Shown here: piece after piece, positions 1-9,296 of the stretch
How the letters are laid out: each line of letters opens with the position of its first letter
Numbering within the stretch: position 1 is the stretch's first letter
Source of the DNA: Rasiella rasia
Lineage (GTDB): Bacteria > Bacteroidota > Bacteroidia > Flavobacteriales > Flavobacteriaceae
DNA length: 64,000 bases
Direction: 5' to 3'
Assembly (NCBI RefSeq): GCF_011044175.1
Contig: NZ_CP049057.1
Coordinates: forward strand, 1,937,501 to 2,001,500
Program-made: the position numbers and the translations under genes
Notes under the pieces: generated by a model
The model's input: only the letters and a program-made list of their open reading frames with translations
The model's database searches: none
Told to the model about the DNA's origin: nothing

Positions 1-1
1 C

Positions 2-1216
2 GATGAAATAGAAGTGCCACTACTTCGTGTTTTAGCCGACATGGAGCTAGAAGGTATTAATCTAGACGAAAATTTCTTAAAATCTCTTTCTTCAGAATTA
101 GATTCGGATATAAAAAACTTGGAAAAGGCAATTTATGAAGAGGCTGGCGAAGCATTCAATATTGCTTCCCCAAAGCAGTTGGGTGAAATTCTCTTCGGAA
201 AGTTAAAGCTCATTGATAAACCGAAAAAAACGAAAACTGGACAATACTCCACCGCAGAAGATGTCTTGAGCTATTTAGCAAAAGACCATAAAATTATAGC
301 CGATGTGCTCGAATATCGCGGACTTGCAAAATTAAAAAGTACCTATGTAGATGCCTTGCCAGAACAGGTAGAGCCAAGCACCCAACATGTGCACACAGAC
401 TATATGCAGACCGTGGCAGCCACCGGAAGGCTAAGTAGCAACAATCCGAACCTGCAAAATATCCCAATACGTACCGAACGCGGTAGACAGGTGCGTAAAG
501 CTTTTGTTCCCAGAAACGAAGATTACGTGCTTCTGGCAGCAGATTATTCGCAGATTGAGCTTCGTATAATTGCTGCATTAAGCCAAGAAGACACCATGAT
601 AGCCGCTTTTAAGAATAATGAAGACATTCATACCACCACAGCTTCTAAAGTGTTTAATGTGCCTTTAGATGAAGTTACTCGAGAGCAGCGCAGCAATGCA
701 AAGACTGTCAACTTCGGAATTATATACGGTGTTTCAGCTTTTGGTCTTAGCAATCAAACAGACCTCTCACGAGGAGAAGCAAAAGATCTTATTGAAACCT
801 ACTATAAAACATACCCAAAACTTCGAAATTACATGAGCGAATTGGTAGATTTTGCTCGAGACAATGGCTATGTGCAAACGGTTTTAGGCAGACGTCGCTA
901 CCTCAACGGAATTAACGGTAGTAATCAGGTGGTTCGGGGAGCTGCAGAACGAAATGCGGTTAATGCACCTATTCAAGGAAGTGCAGCAGATATTATTAAA
1001 ATAGCCATGATTAATATTCACCGTAAACTTTCCGAAGGAAATTATAAAAGTAAAATGTTGCTGCAAGTACATGATGAATTGGTATTTGACGTGTACAAAC
1101 CTGAATTAGAAGCAATGAAAACTCTCATCAAAACTGAAATGGAGAACGCTTATACGTTGAATGTCCCACTAGATGTAGAAATTGGAGTGGGTAACGATTG
1201 GTTAGAAGCCCATTAA
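2..1216 (+). CDS. polA: DNA polymerase I, C-terminal part (5' end outside window)
   Basis: Template-directed DNA polymerase used in repair and in replacing Okazaki primers. The reading frame is open from base 2, so the gene enters from the left edge and only about the last 404 codons are present; a complete flavobacterial PolA is roughly 930-950 residues. The part seen is the family-A palm, fingers and thumb. Motif A (DYSQIELR) lies near residue 177 counted from the first GTG in the window, motif B (RSNAKTVNFGIIYG) follows, and motif C (QVHDELVFD) is near residue 351. The exonuclease domains are off the edge. A 13-bp hairpin follows the stop codon. Family assignment is secure from the three motifs. 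Confidence 0.97.
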   Translation, partial: DEIEVPLLRVLADMELEGINLDENFLKSLSSELDSDIKNLEKAIYEEAGEAFNIASPKQLGEILFGKLKLIDKPKKTKTGQYSTAEDVLSYLAKDHKIIADVLEYRGLAKLKSTYVDALPEQVEPSTQHVHTDYMQTVAATGRLSSNNPNLQNIPIRTERGRQVRKAFVPRNEDYVLLAADYSQIELRIIAALSQEDTMIAAFKNNEDIHTTTASKVFNVPLDEVTREQRSNAKTVNFGIIYGVSAFGLSNQTDLSRGEAKDLIETYYKTYPKLRNYMSELVDFARDNGYVQTVLGRRRYLNGINGSNQVVRGAAERNAVNAPIQGSAADIIKIAMINIHRKLSEGNYKSKMLLQVHDELVFDVYKPELEAMKTLIKTEMENAYTLNVPLDVEIGVGNDWLEAH

Positions 1217-1241
1217 TACTACTATAATATGTTTATAAAGC

Positions 1242-1272
1242 ACAAGCCAATGCATTAATTGCATTGGCTTGT
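1242..1272. terminator. Hairpin between convergent polA and surface protein gene
   Basis: A perfect 13-bp inverted repeat (1242-1254 with 1260-1272) encloses a 5-nt loop. It lies 26 bp after the polA stop and ahead of the convergent gene's stop, so it could end transcription from both sides. The flanking T tract is weak. Confidence 0.6.
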
Positions 1273-1320
1273 TACATATAGATAAGTAGGTAGTTTTAAA
1301 GCTAAATATATGTTGTAATT

Positions 1321-2052
1321 TTAATAGCGGTGCGCTTCGTAAATTATTACTAACGGTTCACTTGCTAAGTAAGAATCTACATTCAACACAAAGCCTGTTG
1401 CAGTGAATGATGTTACTCGTGCGGTGGTTAGACCTAATTTTACCGCATCTTGGTTAGCATAACGCATTCCAATACAGTGATTAGGCGAAGCATACCTAGA
1501 AATATTATTTATGGATTCTCCAGACCCTCCACCGTTGATAACTTGTTGCTCTATGCTCCCACCGTTGTTATTAGCATACCCTTTCATGTAACCGAAAGAA
1601 TTATCTTTATTATTGCTACTAGATCCAGTAGTGTCTAATGTGTAAGATTCAATATTTGCATATGCCGTAAAAGTTATTCTTTTTGGTGTAAACCCTACAT
1701 TTATAGTAACATTACCAGTACCGTTTATGATTGTTTTACCAATAGCAGCACTTGCTGAATCGTCTATTAATTTTGCCCATCTAGCACCATTCCAATGGAA
1801 AAAACCAGCTTCAGAGAGCCCAGCAGCTCCAGTATTATAAACTAGTGTACCTACTACTATTGAGGCTGAATTTGGGCTCACAACTGTGGTAACGTCGGTA
1901 GTTGAGGTAAGCGCAACTCTTGGAATAAGGATACCATTATTATTTGAAGAAACATCTAAAGCAGCTTGGGGATTTACACTTCCTATACCTACTTGAGCAT
2001 GTATAGAAAAGCTAAGAAGCATTAGTAGAAAAAGGGATACATTTTTTAACAT
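1321..2052 (-). CDS. Secreted surface protein with fibre-like 'VGIG..NPQAALDV' N-terminus
   Basis: A 243-residue protein of unknown function. Residues 1-19 form a signal peptide ending in HAQ. The mature protein opens with VGIGSVNPQAALDV, a motif common at the mature N-terminus of secreted Bacteroidota proteins that resemble phage tail-fibre and head-fibre proteins. The rest is rich in Gly, Ser, Asn and Thr with beta-type patterning. There is no T9SS sorting domain. A CAAAACTA at 2079-2086, read on the minus strand as the -7 element TAGTTTTG, lies 27 bp upstream of the start. Secretion is well supported by the sequence; an adhesive or structural surface role is inference from the motif only. 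Confidence 0.75.
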   Translation of the reverse strand: MLKNVSLFLLMLLSFSIHAQVGIGSVNPQAALDVSSNNNGILIPRVALTSTTDVTTVVSPNSASIVVGTLVYNTGAAGLSEAGFFHWNGARWAKLIDDSASAAIGKTIINGTGNVTINVGFTPKRITFTAYANIESYTLDTTGSSSNNKDNSFGYMKGYANNNGGSIEQQVINGGGSGESINNISRYASPNHCIGMRYANQDAVKLGLTTARVTSFTATGFVLNVDSYLASEPLVIIYEAHRY

Positions 2053-2289
2053 AGTTATTGGGGATTAAATTCTGACTACAAAACTATAACATATAACGAA
2101 AATTCTTACGTCTCAGATGTTCTGAGATGTCTCTTTTCGGTGACTAACATTGTATTTTCGACAAACCAATAGTTTTTTCAATCCATTTATGAAAGTTTTA
2201 GGGTTTTTATAAGGACTTTTAACGAACGGAGCGCAAGGATTAGAATTAAAAAACACAAGGAAATCTTAGCATATGTGTATTTTTAAAAG

Positions 2290-3087
2290 ATGAAAAGAAC
2301 ACTTCAAATTAGTAACATCATTGCCTTCATCGTAACCATCTACTTCAACTATGCATCCAGCACCGGAGTTTTTAACGATACTACACAGGCAACCATGAGC
2401 AACAACTATCAAACGTTATTCACGCCAGCTGGATATGCATTCTTGATCTGGGGCGTTATTTACTTGTTGCTATTTGGTTTTGTTTTTTATCAGTCGCGAG
2501 GTCTTTTTATTACTGTTAGGAATAACGATTTTATACTAAAAACAGGTTGGTGGTTTGTCTTCAGTTGTGCCGCTAATAGTCTCTGGTGTTATTTGTTTGT
2601 TTCAGATTACATTTTGTTTTCAGTCATTGTTATCTTCTTACTACTATTTTGTTTGCTGAAAATTGTACTGAACAATCGAATGGAATTAGACGATGAACCT
2701 ATTTCGGTAATTGTGTTTTTATGGTGGCCTTTTGTTCTTTATAGTGGTTGGCTTACGGTGGCTTGTATTGCTAACGTTTCAACCTATCTTATTAAAATTG
2801 GCTGGGATGGTTTTGGTGTTGCGCCTGAACTATGGACAATTACTTTAATTGGTATAGCAACCTCCATAAACCTTATCGTAACATGGAAACGTAATATGCG
2901 AGAATTTGCATTAGTAGGTGCTTGGGCACTCTTTGCAATTGCTATTGCCAATTGTGAAACTAATGAAGCAATAAAAATTACAGCATGCATCGCTGCAGGG
3001 ATCTTAATTATAAGCAGTAGTATACACGCCATTAAAAATCGAGAGACAAATCCTGCAAGAAAATGTATTGCATATTTTAAAAACTAG
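2290..3087 (+). CDS. TspO/MBR-like (tryptophan-rich sensory protein-like) membrane protein
   Basis: A 265-residue integral membrane protein with about seven hydrophobic segments. The stretch FTPAGYAFLIWGVIYLLL near residues 44-61 matches the first conserved block of TspO/MBR-related proteins, and tryptophans recur in later helices. TspO proteins bind porphyrins, but this longer flavobacterial type (TspO itself is about 160 residues) has no established ligand, so its function is unknown. The stop is 12 bp before the PLP enzyme at 3100, suggesting co-transcription. The ATG at 2290 was chosen because it begins the first membrane helix and nothing upstream in frame is convincing. Confidence 0.7.
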   Translation: MKRTLQISNIIAFIVTIYFNYASSTGVFNDTTQATMSNNYQTLFTPAGYAFLIWGVIYLLLFGFVFYQSRGLFITVRNNDFILKTGWWFVFSCAANSLWCYLFVSDYILFSVIVIFLLLFCLLKIVLNNRMELDDEPISVIVFLWWPFVLYSGWLTVACIANVSTYLIKIGWDGFGVAPELWTITLIGIATSINLIVTWKRNMREFALVGAWALFAIAIANCETNEAIKITACIAAGILIISSSIHAIKNRETNPARKCIAYFKN

Positions 3088-3099
3088 TAACTTTAGAAC

Positions 3100-4242
3100 A
3101 TGCACAACCAAAAAGAACTTTTTAATCTAGACAAACAAATAACATACCTCAATGGCGCATACATGTCGCCACAACTTAAATCTGTAGAATCTATTGGTCT
3201 CGCTGCTTTGACCAAAAAGAGTAATCCTCATCTGATTTCTGGCGATGATTTTTTTACTGAAAAAGTAATATTGAAACAACGTTTTGCCCAATTAATTGAA
3301 GTCCAAGATTTTGAGACCATAGCAATAATTCCATCTGTTTCATACGGAATTGCAATTGCAGTAAATAACATTCCTTTTGAGCGTGGCGATGAAATAGTGG
3401 TCTTAGAAGAGCAGTTTCCGAGTAATTACTATGCTTGGAAAGCGTTAGAAGCCGAAAAGGGTGTTATTATTAAAACAGTTGGAGCACCCGAAATAAAATT
3501 AGGTAGAGGAGAGCATTGGAACCAACGTTTATTAGAAGCCATTTCACCAAAAACTAAATGTATTGCCATACCTCATTGCCATTGGGCAGATGGCACACTT
3601 TTTAACGTAAAAGAAATTAAACTACGAAGTGCAGAAGTAGGAGCATATTTGGTAATAGATGCTACGCAAAGCGTGGGTGCCTTGCCGTTTTCTGTTGCCG
3701 AAATACAACCCGACGCCCTAATTTGTGGTGGTTACAAATGGTTAATGGGACCCTATGGCTTAGGTGTTGCATATTTTGGCGAGCGATTTCATCATGGAAA
3801 ACCGCTTGAAAACAACTGGATGAACCACATTGGGTCTGAAAACTTTTCAAATTTGGTGAATTACAACCACACCTTAAAACCAAAAGCAACCCGATATGAT
3901 GTAGGGGAAAGCAGTAATTTTATACTTACTCCTATGCTTTCTGAAGCTATTAGGCAGCTTACTAATTGGCAGCCAAGAAACATTCAGCAGTATTGTAAAG
4001 ACATAACGAGTAGCGCAATCTCACAGTTAAAAAATAAAGGATATTTTATCGAGGAAGACGATTTCCGAAGTCATCACCTTTTCGGAATCTATCCTGCAGC
4101 CAACAAAAACATAGAGCAGATAAAAGCGCATTTGGCTGATAAGAAAGTTTTTGTTTCGTATCGCGGTAAAGCAATTCGGGTTTCACCTAATGTATACAAC
4201 AATGAAGCAGATCTAGACAAACTAGTTAGCTGTTTAACCTAA
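3100..4242 (+). CDS. Class V aminotransferase-fold PLP-dependent enzyme
   Basis: A 380-residue cytoplasmic enzyme of PLP fold type I, class V group (cysteine desulfurase, isopenicillin epimerase and kynureninase relatives). Lys213 in GGYKWLMGPYG is the expected Schiff-base lysine. Asp187 in VIDATQS should contact the pyridine nitrogen, and His159/His161 are near the expected ring-stacking position. There is no obvious mobile loop with a catalytic cysteine as in IscS/SufS, so a desulfurase role is not supported. The start lies 12 bp after the TspO-like gene. The family is secure, the substrate unknown. Confidence 0.85.
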   Translation: MHNQKELFNLDKQITYLNGAYMSPQLKSVESIGLAALTKKSNPHLISGDDFFTEKVILKQRFAQLIEVQDFETIAIIPSVSYGIAIAVNNIPFERGDEIVVLEEQFPSNYYAWKALEAEKGVIIKTVGAPEIKLGRGEHWNQRLLEAISPKTKCIAIPHCHWADGTLFNVKEIKLRSAEVGAYLVIDATQSVGALPFSVAEIQPDALICGGYKWLMGPYGLGVAYFGERFHHGKPLENNWMNHIGSENFSNLVNYNHTLKPKATRYDVGESSNFILTPMLSEAIRQLTNWQPRNIQQYCKDITSSAISQLKNKGYFIEEDDFRSHHLFGIYPAANKNIEQIKAHLADKKVFVSYRGKAIRVSPNVYNNEADLDKLVSCLT

Positions 4243-4263
4243 CAAAAATTTCCTCACTTTTAA

Positions 4264-5616
4264 TTAAACCATTCCTCGAATATCATTACCCCAAGTTGGA
4301 TAGGCGAAAACCATCTCTTTGAGGGCTGCTGTTTCTAATTTTCCGCGCATTGCTAATACAAACAAATTAATCATTTCTGCGGCGTGCATACCACAAATGT
4401 GGGCTCCCAAAATAAGATTTCGCTCTTTATCTACAATAGTCTTATAGGCATATACAGCTTCTCCATTTTGTTTAGCATTAAACCAATTCGGTACATTTTT
4501 ATACTCAACAACGTAGGCTAACCCTTGCGCCTTTACTTGGGCTTCTGTTAATCCAATTGAAGCCAATTGAGGCAGGGTAAATACCACCGAAGGTACTGGC
4601 GGGCAATCTAGTCTCGTAGTGTTTCCTTCTCTAATATTTTTAGAAACAACCCTAAACTCATGCGAAGAAACAGGGGTTAATGGCAATGTTCCACTAGCCG
4701 AAACATCGCCACAAGCATACACATTTTTATTAGTGGTGTTCTGCAAGTAAGAGTTCACCGAGATTCCTCCCTTTTCAAATGCAACATTGCCCTTTTCTAG
4801 GTCTAAATCTTGTATACTTGGTACGCGTCCTGCGGTATTAAAAACGGCCTTTGCTTTACAACTTAAAGTTTTCCCGTCTTTTTTATAGGTAACACGAAAA
4901 TTAGTTCGCAACTTTTCAACCTTCGTGGCTTGGGCATTAAATATGAAGTTAATGCCAAGTTCTTCAGAACGTTGGGTGAGATGAAGAACCAAATCCTTGT
5001 CAAAATTTTCTAGGGGTCTGTCTCCCGCTTCTACAATAGTGACCTTAGCACCAAAGCGAATGGCAACATGGGCAAATTCCATCCCGATATAGCCAGCACC
5101 GATAAAAATAATTTCATCTGGAAGCTCTGGTTGATGCAAAAAATCTTCGCTCTTTAAAAGATATTCTCGTCCGGGTATCTTAAGTTCCATTGGTCTTTGT
5201 CCCGTTGCTATCACAATTTTGTCTGCTGTAACAGTTTTACCTTCTACGGAAAGCGTCTCTTCATCTAAAAACTTAGGAGACTGATGATACATGGTTATTC
5301 CTTCTTTTTTTAAGGCTCTTTCTGTTGCGGCAGGTACGGCATTTGTAAACTGTTCTTTAAACTTCTGAAGATTCTTCCAGTTTAGTTTAGGTGTGTTAGA
5401 AATTCCTTTACCCTTTAAGTTTTCTGCCATTTGCCATACTTGTGTGGCCCCGACCAACACTTTTTTTGGGTCGCAACCTCGATTGGGGCAGGTACCCCCG
5501 TACTCACGGTTGTCTGCAATTGCTACTTTCAGACCAGCCCTTGAACAATCTTTAGCAACACCTTTGCCTGCGGTGCCTGTTCCTATTACAAATACGTCGA
5601 AGTGTTCTGCCTTCAT
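4264..5616 (-). CDS. FAD-dependent pyridine nucleotide-disulfide oxidoreductase family protein
   Basis: A 450-residue flavoprotein related to dihydrolipoyl dehydrogenase, glutathione reductase and mercuric reductase. It has the FAD-binding GTGTAGKG near the N-terminus, a redox-active pair Cys43 and Cys48 in GGTCPNRGC, a second dinucleotide site (GAGYIGMEFA) near residue 178, and YACGDV for FAD. The C-terminal dimerisation domain is present, but where true disulfide reductases carry the HPTxxE His-Glu pair this protein reads YPTWGND, so the usual acid-base is absent. It converges on the PLP enzyme gene (21 bp apart). I would not call it lipoamide dehydrogenase; the substrate is unknown. Confidence 0.85.
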   Translation of the reverse strand: MKAEHFDVFVIGTGTAGKGVAKDCSRAGLKVAIADNREYGGTCPNRGCDPKKVLVGATQVWQMAENLKGKGISNTPKLNWKNLQKFKEQFTNAVPAATERALKKEGITMYHQSPKFLDEETLSVEGKTVTADKIVIATGQRPMELKIPGREYLLKSEDFLHQPELPDEIIFIGAGYIGMEFAHVAIRFGAKVTIVEAGDRPLENFDKDLVLHLTQRSEELGINFIFNAQATKVEKLRTNFRVTYKKDGKTLSCKAKAVFNTAGRVPSIQDLDLEKGNVAFEKGGISVNSYLQNTTNKNVYACGDVSASGTLPLTPVSSHEFRVVSKNIREGNTTRLDCPPVPSVVFTLPQLASIGLTEAQVKAQGLAYVVEYKNVPNWFNAKQNGEAVYAYKTIVDKERNLILGAHICGMHAAEMINLFVLAMRGKLETAALKEMVFAYPTWGNDIRGMV

Positions 5617-5691
5617 ATTTGAAATTTACACAATGCTAGAGCGAGGCTATGTTATGGAAATGATAAAATTAATTCAAAAGCACCAATAGGT

Positions 5692-5722
5692 TTTGAAAAC
5701 CTAAAAGGTTCAACTATTTTTG
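5692..5722 (+). promoter_or_regulatory. Putative mfd promoter
   Basis: TTTG at 5692-5695 and TATTTTTG at 5715-5722 are separated by 19 bp, matching the Bacteroidota -33/-7 consensus. The mfd ATG is 38 bp downstream. Confidence 0.6.
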
Positions 5723-5739
5723 CCTTTCAATAAAAGTTA

Positions 5740-5753
5740 CCCGACTTTTCGGG
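5740..5753. repeat. Short GC-rich hairpin just upstream of mfd
   Basis: CCCGA (5740-5744) and TCGGG (5749-5753) pair around a CTTT loop, ending 7 bp before the mfd ATG. Similar CCCG...CGGG hairpins lie upstream of rpsB, tsf and frr in this window. The structure would fall in the 5' leader. Confidence 0.5.
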
Positions 5754-5760
5754 CATTTCA

Positions 5761-8700
5761 ATGAGCAAACCTATTGTTCGTTCTCTATTTAAACAGTCTT
5801 CCTCACTCGGAAAACTAAGGGAAGCTATTACCCAATCTGAACAGAATTTAGAAGTATCCGGATTAGTAGGAAGCGCCACATCTCTTGTTATTGCAGAGGC
5901 TTTTAAATCGTCTGAACGGCCTTTTTTATTAATTCTAAATGATAAAGAAGAAGCTGCATATCACCTTAACGACCTAGAAAATTTGCTAGACGAAGATACG
6001 GTGCTATTTTATCCTGGTAGCTACCGAAGGCCCTATCAGATTGAAGAGACAGACAATGCCAACATATTATTACGTAGTGAAGTTTTAAACCGAATAAACT
6101 CACGCAGGAAACCTGCACTAATTGTAACTTATCCGGAAGCTCTTTTTGAAAAGGTTGTCACCAAAAAAGAGCTCGAGAAGAACACCTTAAAACTTTCGCT
6201 TAATGAGACTGTTTCAATAGATTTTGTGAATGAAGTATTGTTTGAATACAAATTTAAACGCACCGATTTTGTAACTGAACCCGGTGAATTTTCGGTGCGT
6301 GGAGGAATTCTAGACGTTTTCAGCTTTAGCAACGACGAGCCATACAGAATTGAGTTTTTTGGAGACGACGTAGATAGTATTAGAACATTTGACGTAGAAA
6401 CACAACTCTCGTTAGAACAGTTAAAGAAAATTTCAATTATACCAAATGTTGACGCGTCGACAACACAAACCAACCGCACCAGTTTTTTAGAATATATCGC
6501 TAGCAAAACGGTAATCTGCCTCAAGAATGAAGAATTGCTAAGTGGAGCAATTGATAAACTCTTCAAAAAAGCGACAGAAGCTTACGCTAAACAAGTAGGA
6601 GCTGTAAAAATGAGTGACCCTAGCCAGCTGTTTTGCACGTCAACTTTATTACAGAAGCAGCTTAGAGAATTCACCACAATAACTCTTAGCACCGCGTTAA
6701 AAGCCGGGGAATCTGATGAAAACTCGAGCGGTCGTGACGAAACACCATTAATTGCAATTCCTTTTTCTACCGTTCCGCAGCCTTCTTTCAACAAGCAATT
6801 TAATCTGCTCATTGAAAACCTAAATCAGAATACTGCAGATGGATATACCAACTATATTTTCTGTAGTAGTGAATCGCAAGCCAAGCGATTTCATGATATT
6901 TTTGATGATATTTCCACGTCACTAGATGCAGGTTCGCAAAAAGTAAAACAATATCAAACCATTGTTTTTCCGCTCTATCAAGGTTTTATTGATCATGAAA
7001 GCCGAAATGTTTGTTATACAGATCATCAAATATTTGAGCGCTACCATAAGTTTAGCTTAAAAAACGGTTATGCAAAGAAGCAAGCCATTACACTAAAAGA
7101 ACTTACCAACTTAGAAGTAGGCGATTACGTAACTCATATCGATCATGGAATTGGGCGCTTTGGCGGACTGCAAAAAATTGACGTCGAAGGGAAGCAACAG
7201 GAGGCCATCAAACTAATTTATGGCGAGCGTGATATATTGTACCTCAGCATTCATTCGCTTCACAAAATTTCAAAATACAACGGCAAAGACGGCACCACGC
7301 CAAAAATTTATAAACTAGGGAGCGCTGCTTGGAAAAAATTAAAGCAAAAAACAAAAACTCGTGTAAAGCAGATTGCCTTCAATCTAATTGAGTTATACGC
7401 AAAAAGACGTTTACAAAAAGGATTTCAGTACGATCCGGATAGTTATCTACAGCATGAATTAGAGTCATCGTTTATGTACGAAGACACCCCAGATCAAAGC
7501 TCGGCTACCGCAGACGTAAAAGCAGACATGGAAAGTGAGCGCCCAATGGACCGTTTGGTCTGTGGTGATGTAGGTTTTGGAAAAACTGAAGTCGCTGTTA
7601 GAGCAGCCTTTAAAGCGGTTGATAATGGTAAACAAGTAGCCATTCTTGTGCCTACTACCATTTTAGCATTTCAACATTACAAAACATTTAGCGAACGACT
7701 TGAAGGAATGCCTGTAAACGTAGATTATCTTAATCGCTTTAGAACTGCAAAGCAACGTCGCGCCGTTCTAGACGGACTTAAAGATGGTAAATTAGATATC
7801 GTGATTGGCACCCATCAACTTGTGAGTAAGGCGGTAGAATTTAAAGACTTAGGGTTACTTATTATAGATGAAGAGCAAAAATTTGGTGTTTCAGTAAAAG
7901 ACAAACTAAAGACCATCAAAGAAAATGTAGACACACTTACATTAACCGCAACCCCAATTCCTCGCACCCTGCAATTTAGCTTGATGGCGGCGCGCGACTT
8001 AAGCGTAATTACTACACCCCCTCCTAACCGATATCCAGTAGAAACCCATGTGGTTCGATTTGGAGAAGAAACCATTCGAGATGCCGTTAGATATGAAATA
8101 TCGCGGGGCGGACAAGTATTTTTTGTTCACAACCGTATTGAAAACATTAAAGAAGTTGCGGGTATGATTCAGCGTCTTGTCCCAGATGCTAAAATAGGTA
8201 TTGGTCATGGACAAATGGACGGAAAAAAACTGGAAGATGTTATGCTTCGTTTTATGAATAACGAATTTGACGTTCTGGTTTCTACTACAATTATTGAAAG
8301 CGGCTTAGATGTGCCAAATGCAAATACCATTTTTATTAATAATGCTAACAACTTTGGTCTTTCAGACCTGCACCAAATGCGCGGACGCGTTGGGCGAAGT
8401 AACAAAAAGGCATTCTGCTACTTTATAACACCCCCATATTCTGCCATGACCGACGAGGCACGAAAAAGAATTACCGCCTTAGAACAGTTTAGTGAACTAG
8501 GAAGCGGGCTAAATATTGCCATGAAAGATTTAGAAATTCGAGGTGCAGGTGATTTATTAGGGGGTGAACAGAGTGGGTTTATTAATGAGATTGGTTTTGA
8601 AACATATCAGAAAATTCTGGCTGAAGCAATTGAAGAACTAAAAGAAAAAGAGTTTAAAGATCTCTATACTGAAACAGATAAAAATTTCAAAAACCGAACG

Positions 8701-9168
8701 TTTGTAAAAGAAGTAGTGATTGATACCGACTTTGAATTACTTTTCCCAGACGACTATGTTAATAATATTACTGAAAGATTAAATCTTTACACCAAACTTA
8801 ACGAAATTAAAGATGAGGCCGCTTTAAAGATATTTGAAAAGGAACTAACAGACCGTTTTGGAGAACTTCCAAGTGAAGTGAGAGACCTACTAGATAGTGT
8901 ACGTATTAAATGGAAAGCCATTGCCATGGGATTAGAGCGTGTTGTTATGAAGAAAGGGCGTTTGGTTGGATATTTTATTAGCGATCAACAAAGTGATTTT
9001 TACCAGAGTTCAGCATTTGGTAAGATGCTACAGTTTGTGCAAACGTATTCGCCTAGAGTAAAAATGAAAGAAAAACAAACTAGAAATGGGTTACGACTAC
9101 TTTTTACGATAGAAAAAGTGACCTCAATACAACAAGTTTTAGCCGTACTTCAAAATTTTAACGCCTAA
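5761..9168 (+). CDS. mfd: Transcription-repair coupling factor Mfd
   Basis: A DNA translocase that removes RNA polymerase stalled at lesions and recruits UvrA. The 1135 residues are full length for the family. In order: a UvrB-like N-terminal module (PGEFSVRGGILDVFS near 175-190), the CarD-like RNA-polymerase interaction domain starting near residue 450 (VGDYVTHIDHGIGRFGG), Walker A GDVGFGKTE near 603, DEEQ box near 701, helicase motif III TATPIPRTL, motif VI QMRGRVGRS, and a C-terminal TRCF domain. It stands alone behind its own promoter and a small leader hairpin. Identification is secure. Confidence 0.98.
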   Translation: MSKPIVRSLFKQSSSLGKLREAITQSEQNLEVSGLVGSATSLVIAEAFKSSERPFLLILNDKEEAAYHLNDLENLLDEDTVLFYPGSYRRPYQIEETDNANILLRSEVLNRINSRRKPALIVTYPEALFEKVVTKKELEKNTLKLSLNETVSIDFVNEVLFEYKFKRTDFVTEPGEFSVRGGILDVFSFSNDEPYRIEFFGDDVDSIRTFDVETQLSLEQLKKISIIPNVDASTTQTNRTSFLEYIASKTVICLKNEELLSGAIDKLFKKATEAYAKQVGAVKMSDPSQLFCTSTLLQKQLREFTTITLSTALKAGESDENSSGRDETPLIAIPFSTVPQPSFNKQFNLLIENLNQNTADGYTNYIFCSSESQAKRFHDIFDDISTSLDAGSQKVKQYQTIVFPLYQGFIDHESRNVCYTDHQIFERYHKFSLKNGYAKKQAITLKELTNLEVGDYVTHIDHGIGRFGGLQKIDVEGKQQEAIKLIYGERDILYLSIHSLHKISKYNGKDGTTPKIYKLGSAAWKKLKQKTKTRVKQIAFNLIELYAKRRLQKGFQYDPDSYLQHELESSFMYEDTPDQSSATADVKADMESERPMDRLVCGDVGFGKTEVAVRAAFKAVDNGKQVAILVPTTILAFQHYKTFSERLEGMPVNVDYLNRFRTAKQRRAVLDGLKDGKLDIVIGTHQLVSKAVEFKDLGLLIIDEEQKFGVSVKDKLKTIKENVDTLTLTATPIPRTLQFSLMAARDLSVITTPPPNRYPVETHVVRFGEETIRDAVRYEISRGGQVFFVHNRIENIKEVAGMIQRLVPDAKIGIGHGQMDGKKLEDVMLRFMNNEFDVLVSTTIIESGLDVPNANTIFINNANNFGLSDLHQMRGRVGRSNKKAFCYFITPPYSAMTDEARKRITALEQFSELGSGLNIAMKDLEIRGAGDLLGGEQSGFINEIGFETYQKILAEAIEELKEKEFKDLYTETDKNFKNRTFVKEVVIDTDFELLFPDDYVNNITERLNLYTKLNEIKDEAALKIFEKELTDRFGELPSEVRDLLDSVRIKWKAIAMGLERVVMKKGRLVGYFISDQQSDFYQSSAFGKMLQFVQTYSPRVKMKEKQTRNGLRLLFTIEKVTSIQQVLAVLQNFNA

Positions 9169-9200
9169 TGGAAAACCTCTAAACTAACTGTTATTACTAC

Positions 9201-9221
9201 AATGACGGGTAAATGACGGGT
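9201..9221. promoter_or_regulatory. Direct repeat upstream of XRE regulator, possible operator
   Basis: AATGACGGGT occurs twice (9201-9210 and 9212-9221) with an 11-bp period, about one helical turn. It lies 75-95 bp upstream of the regulator's ATG at 9297. The spacing suits two protomers binding on the same DNA face, possibly for autoregulation. The operator role is inference. Confidence 0.4.
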
Positions 9222-9296
9222 GAATTTCAGCTAAAATAATTGGACTAATTTTTAAACCATCGTACTCTTGTGGAAACAAATAAAAACATATTCACG

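Noticed and set aside
294-578. 94-codon minus-strand frame inside polA
   Set aside because: Antisense shadow of the polymerase core with no signal peptide or motif.
1321-2052. Prophage tail-fibre gene
   Set aside because: The motif resembles fibre proteins, but there is a signal peptide and no other phage gene nearby.
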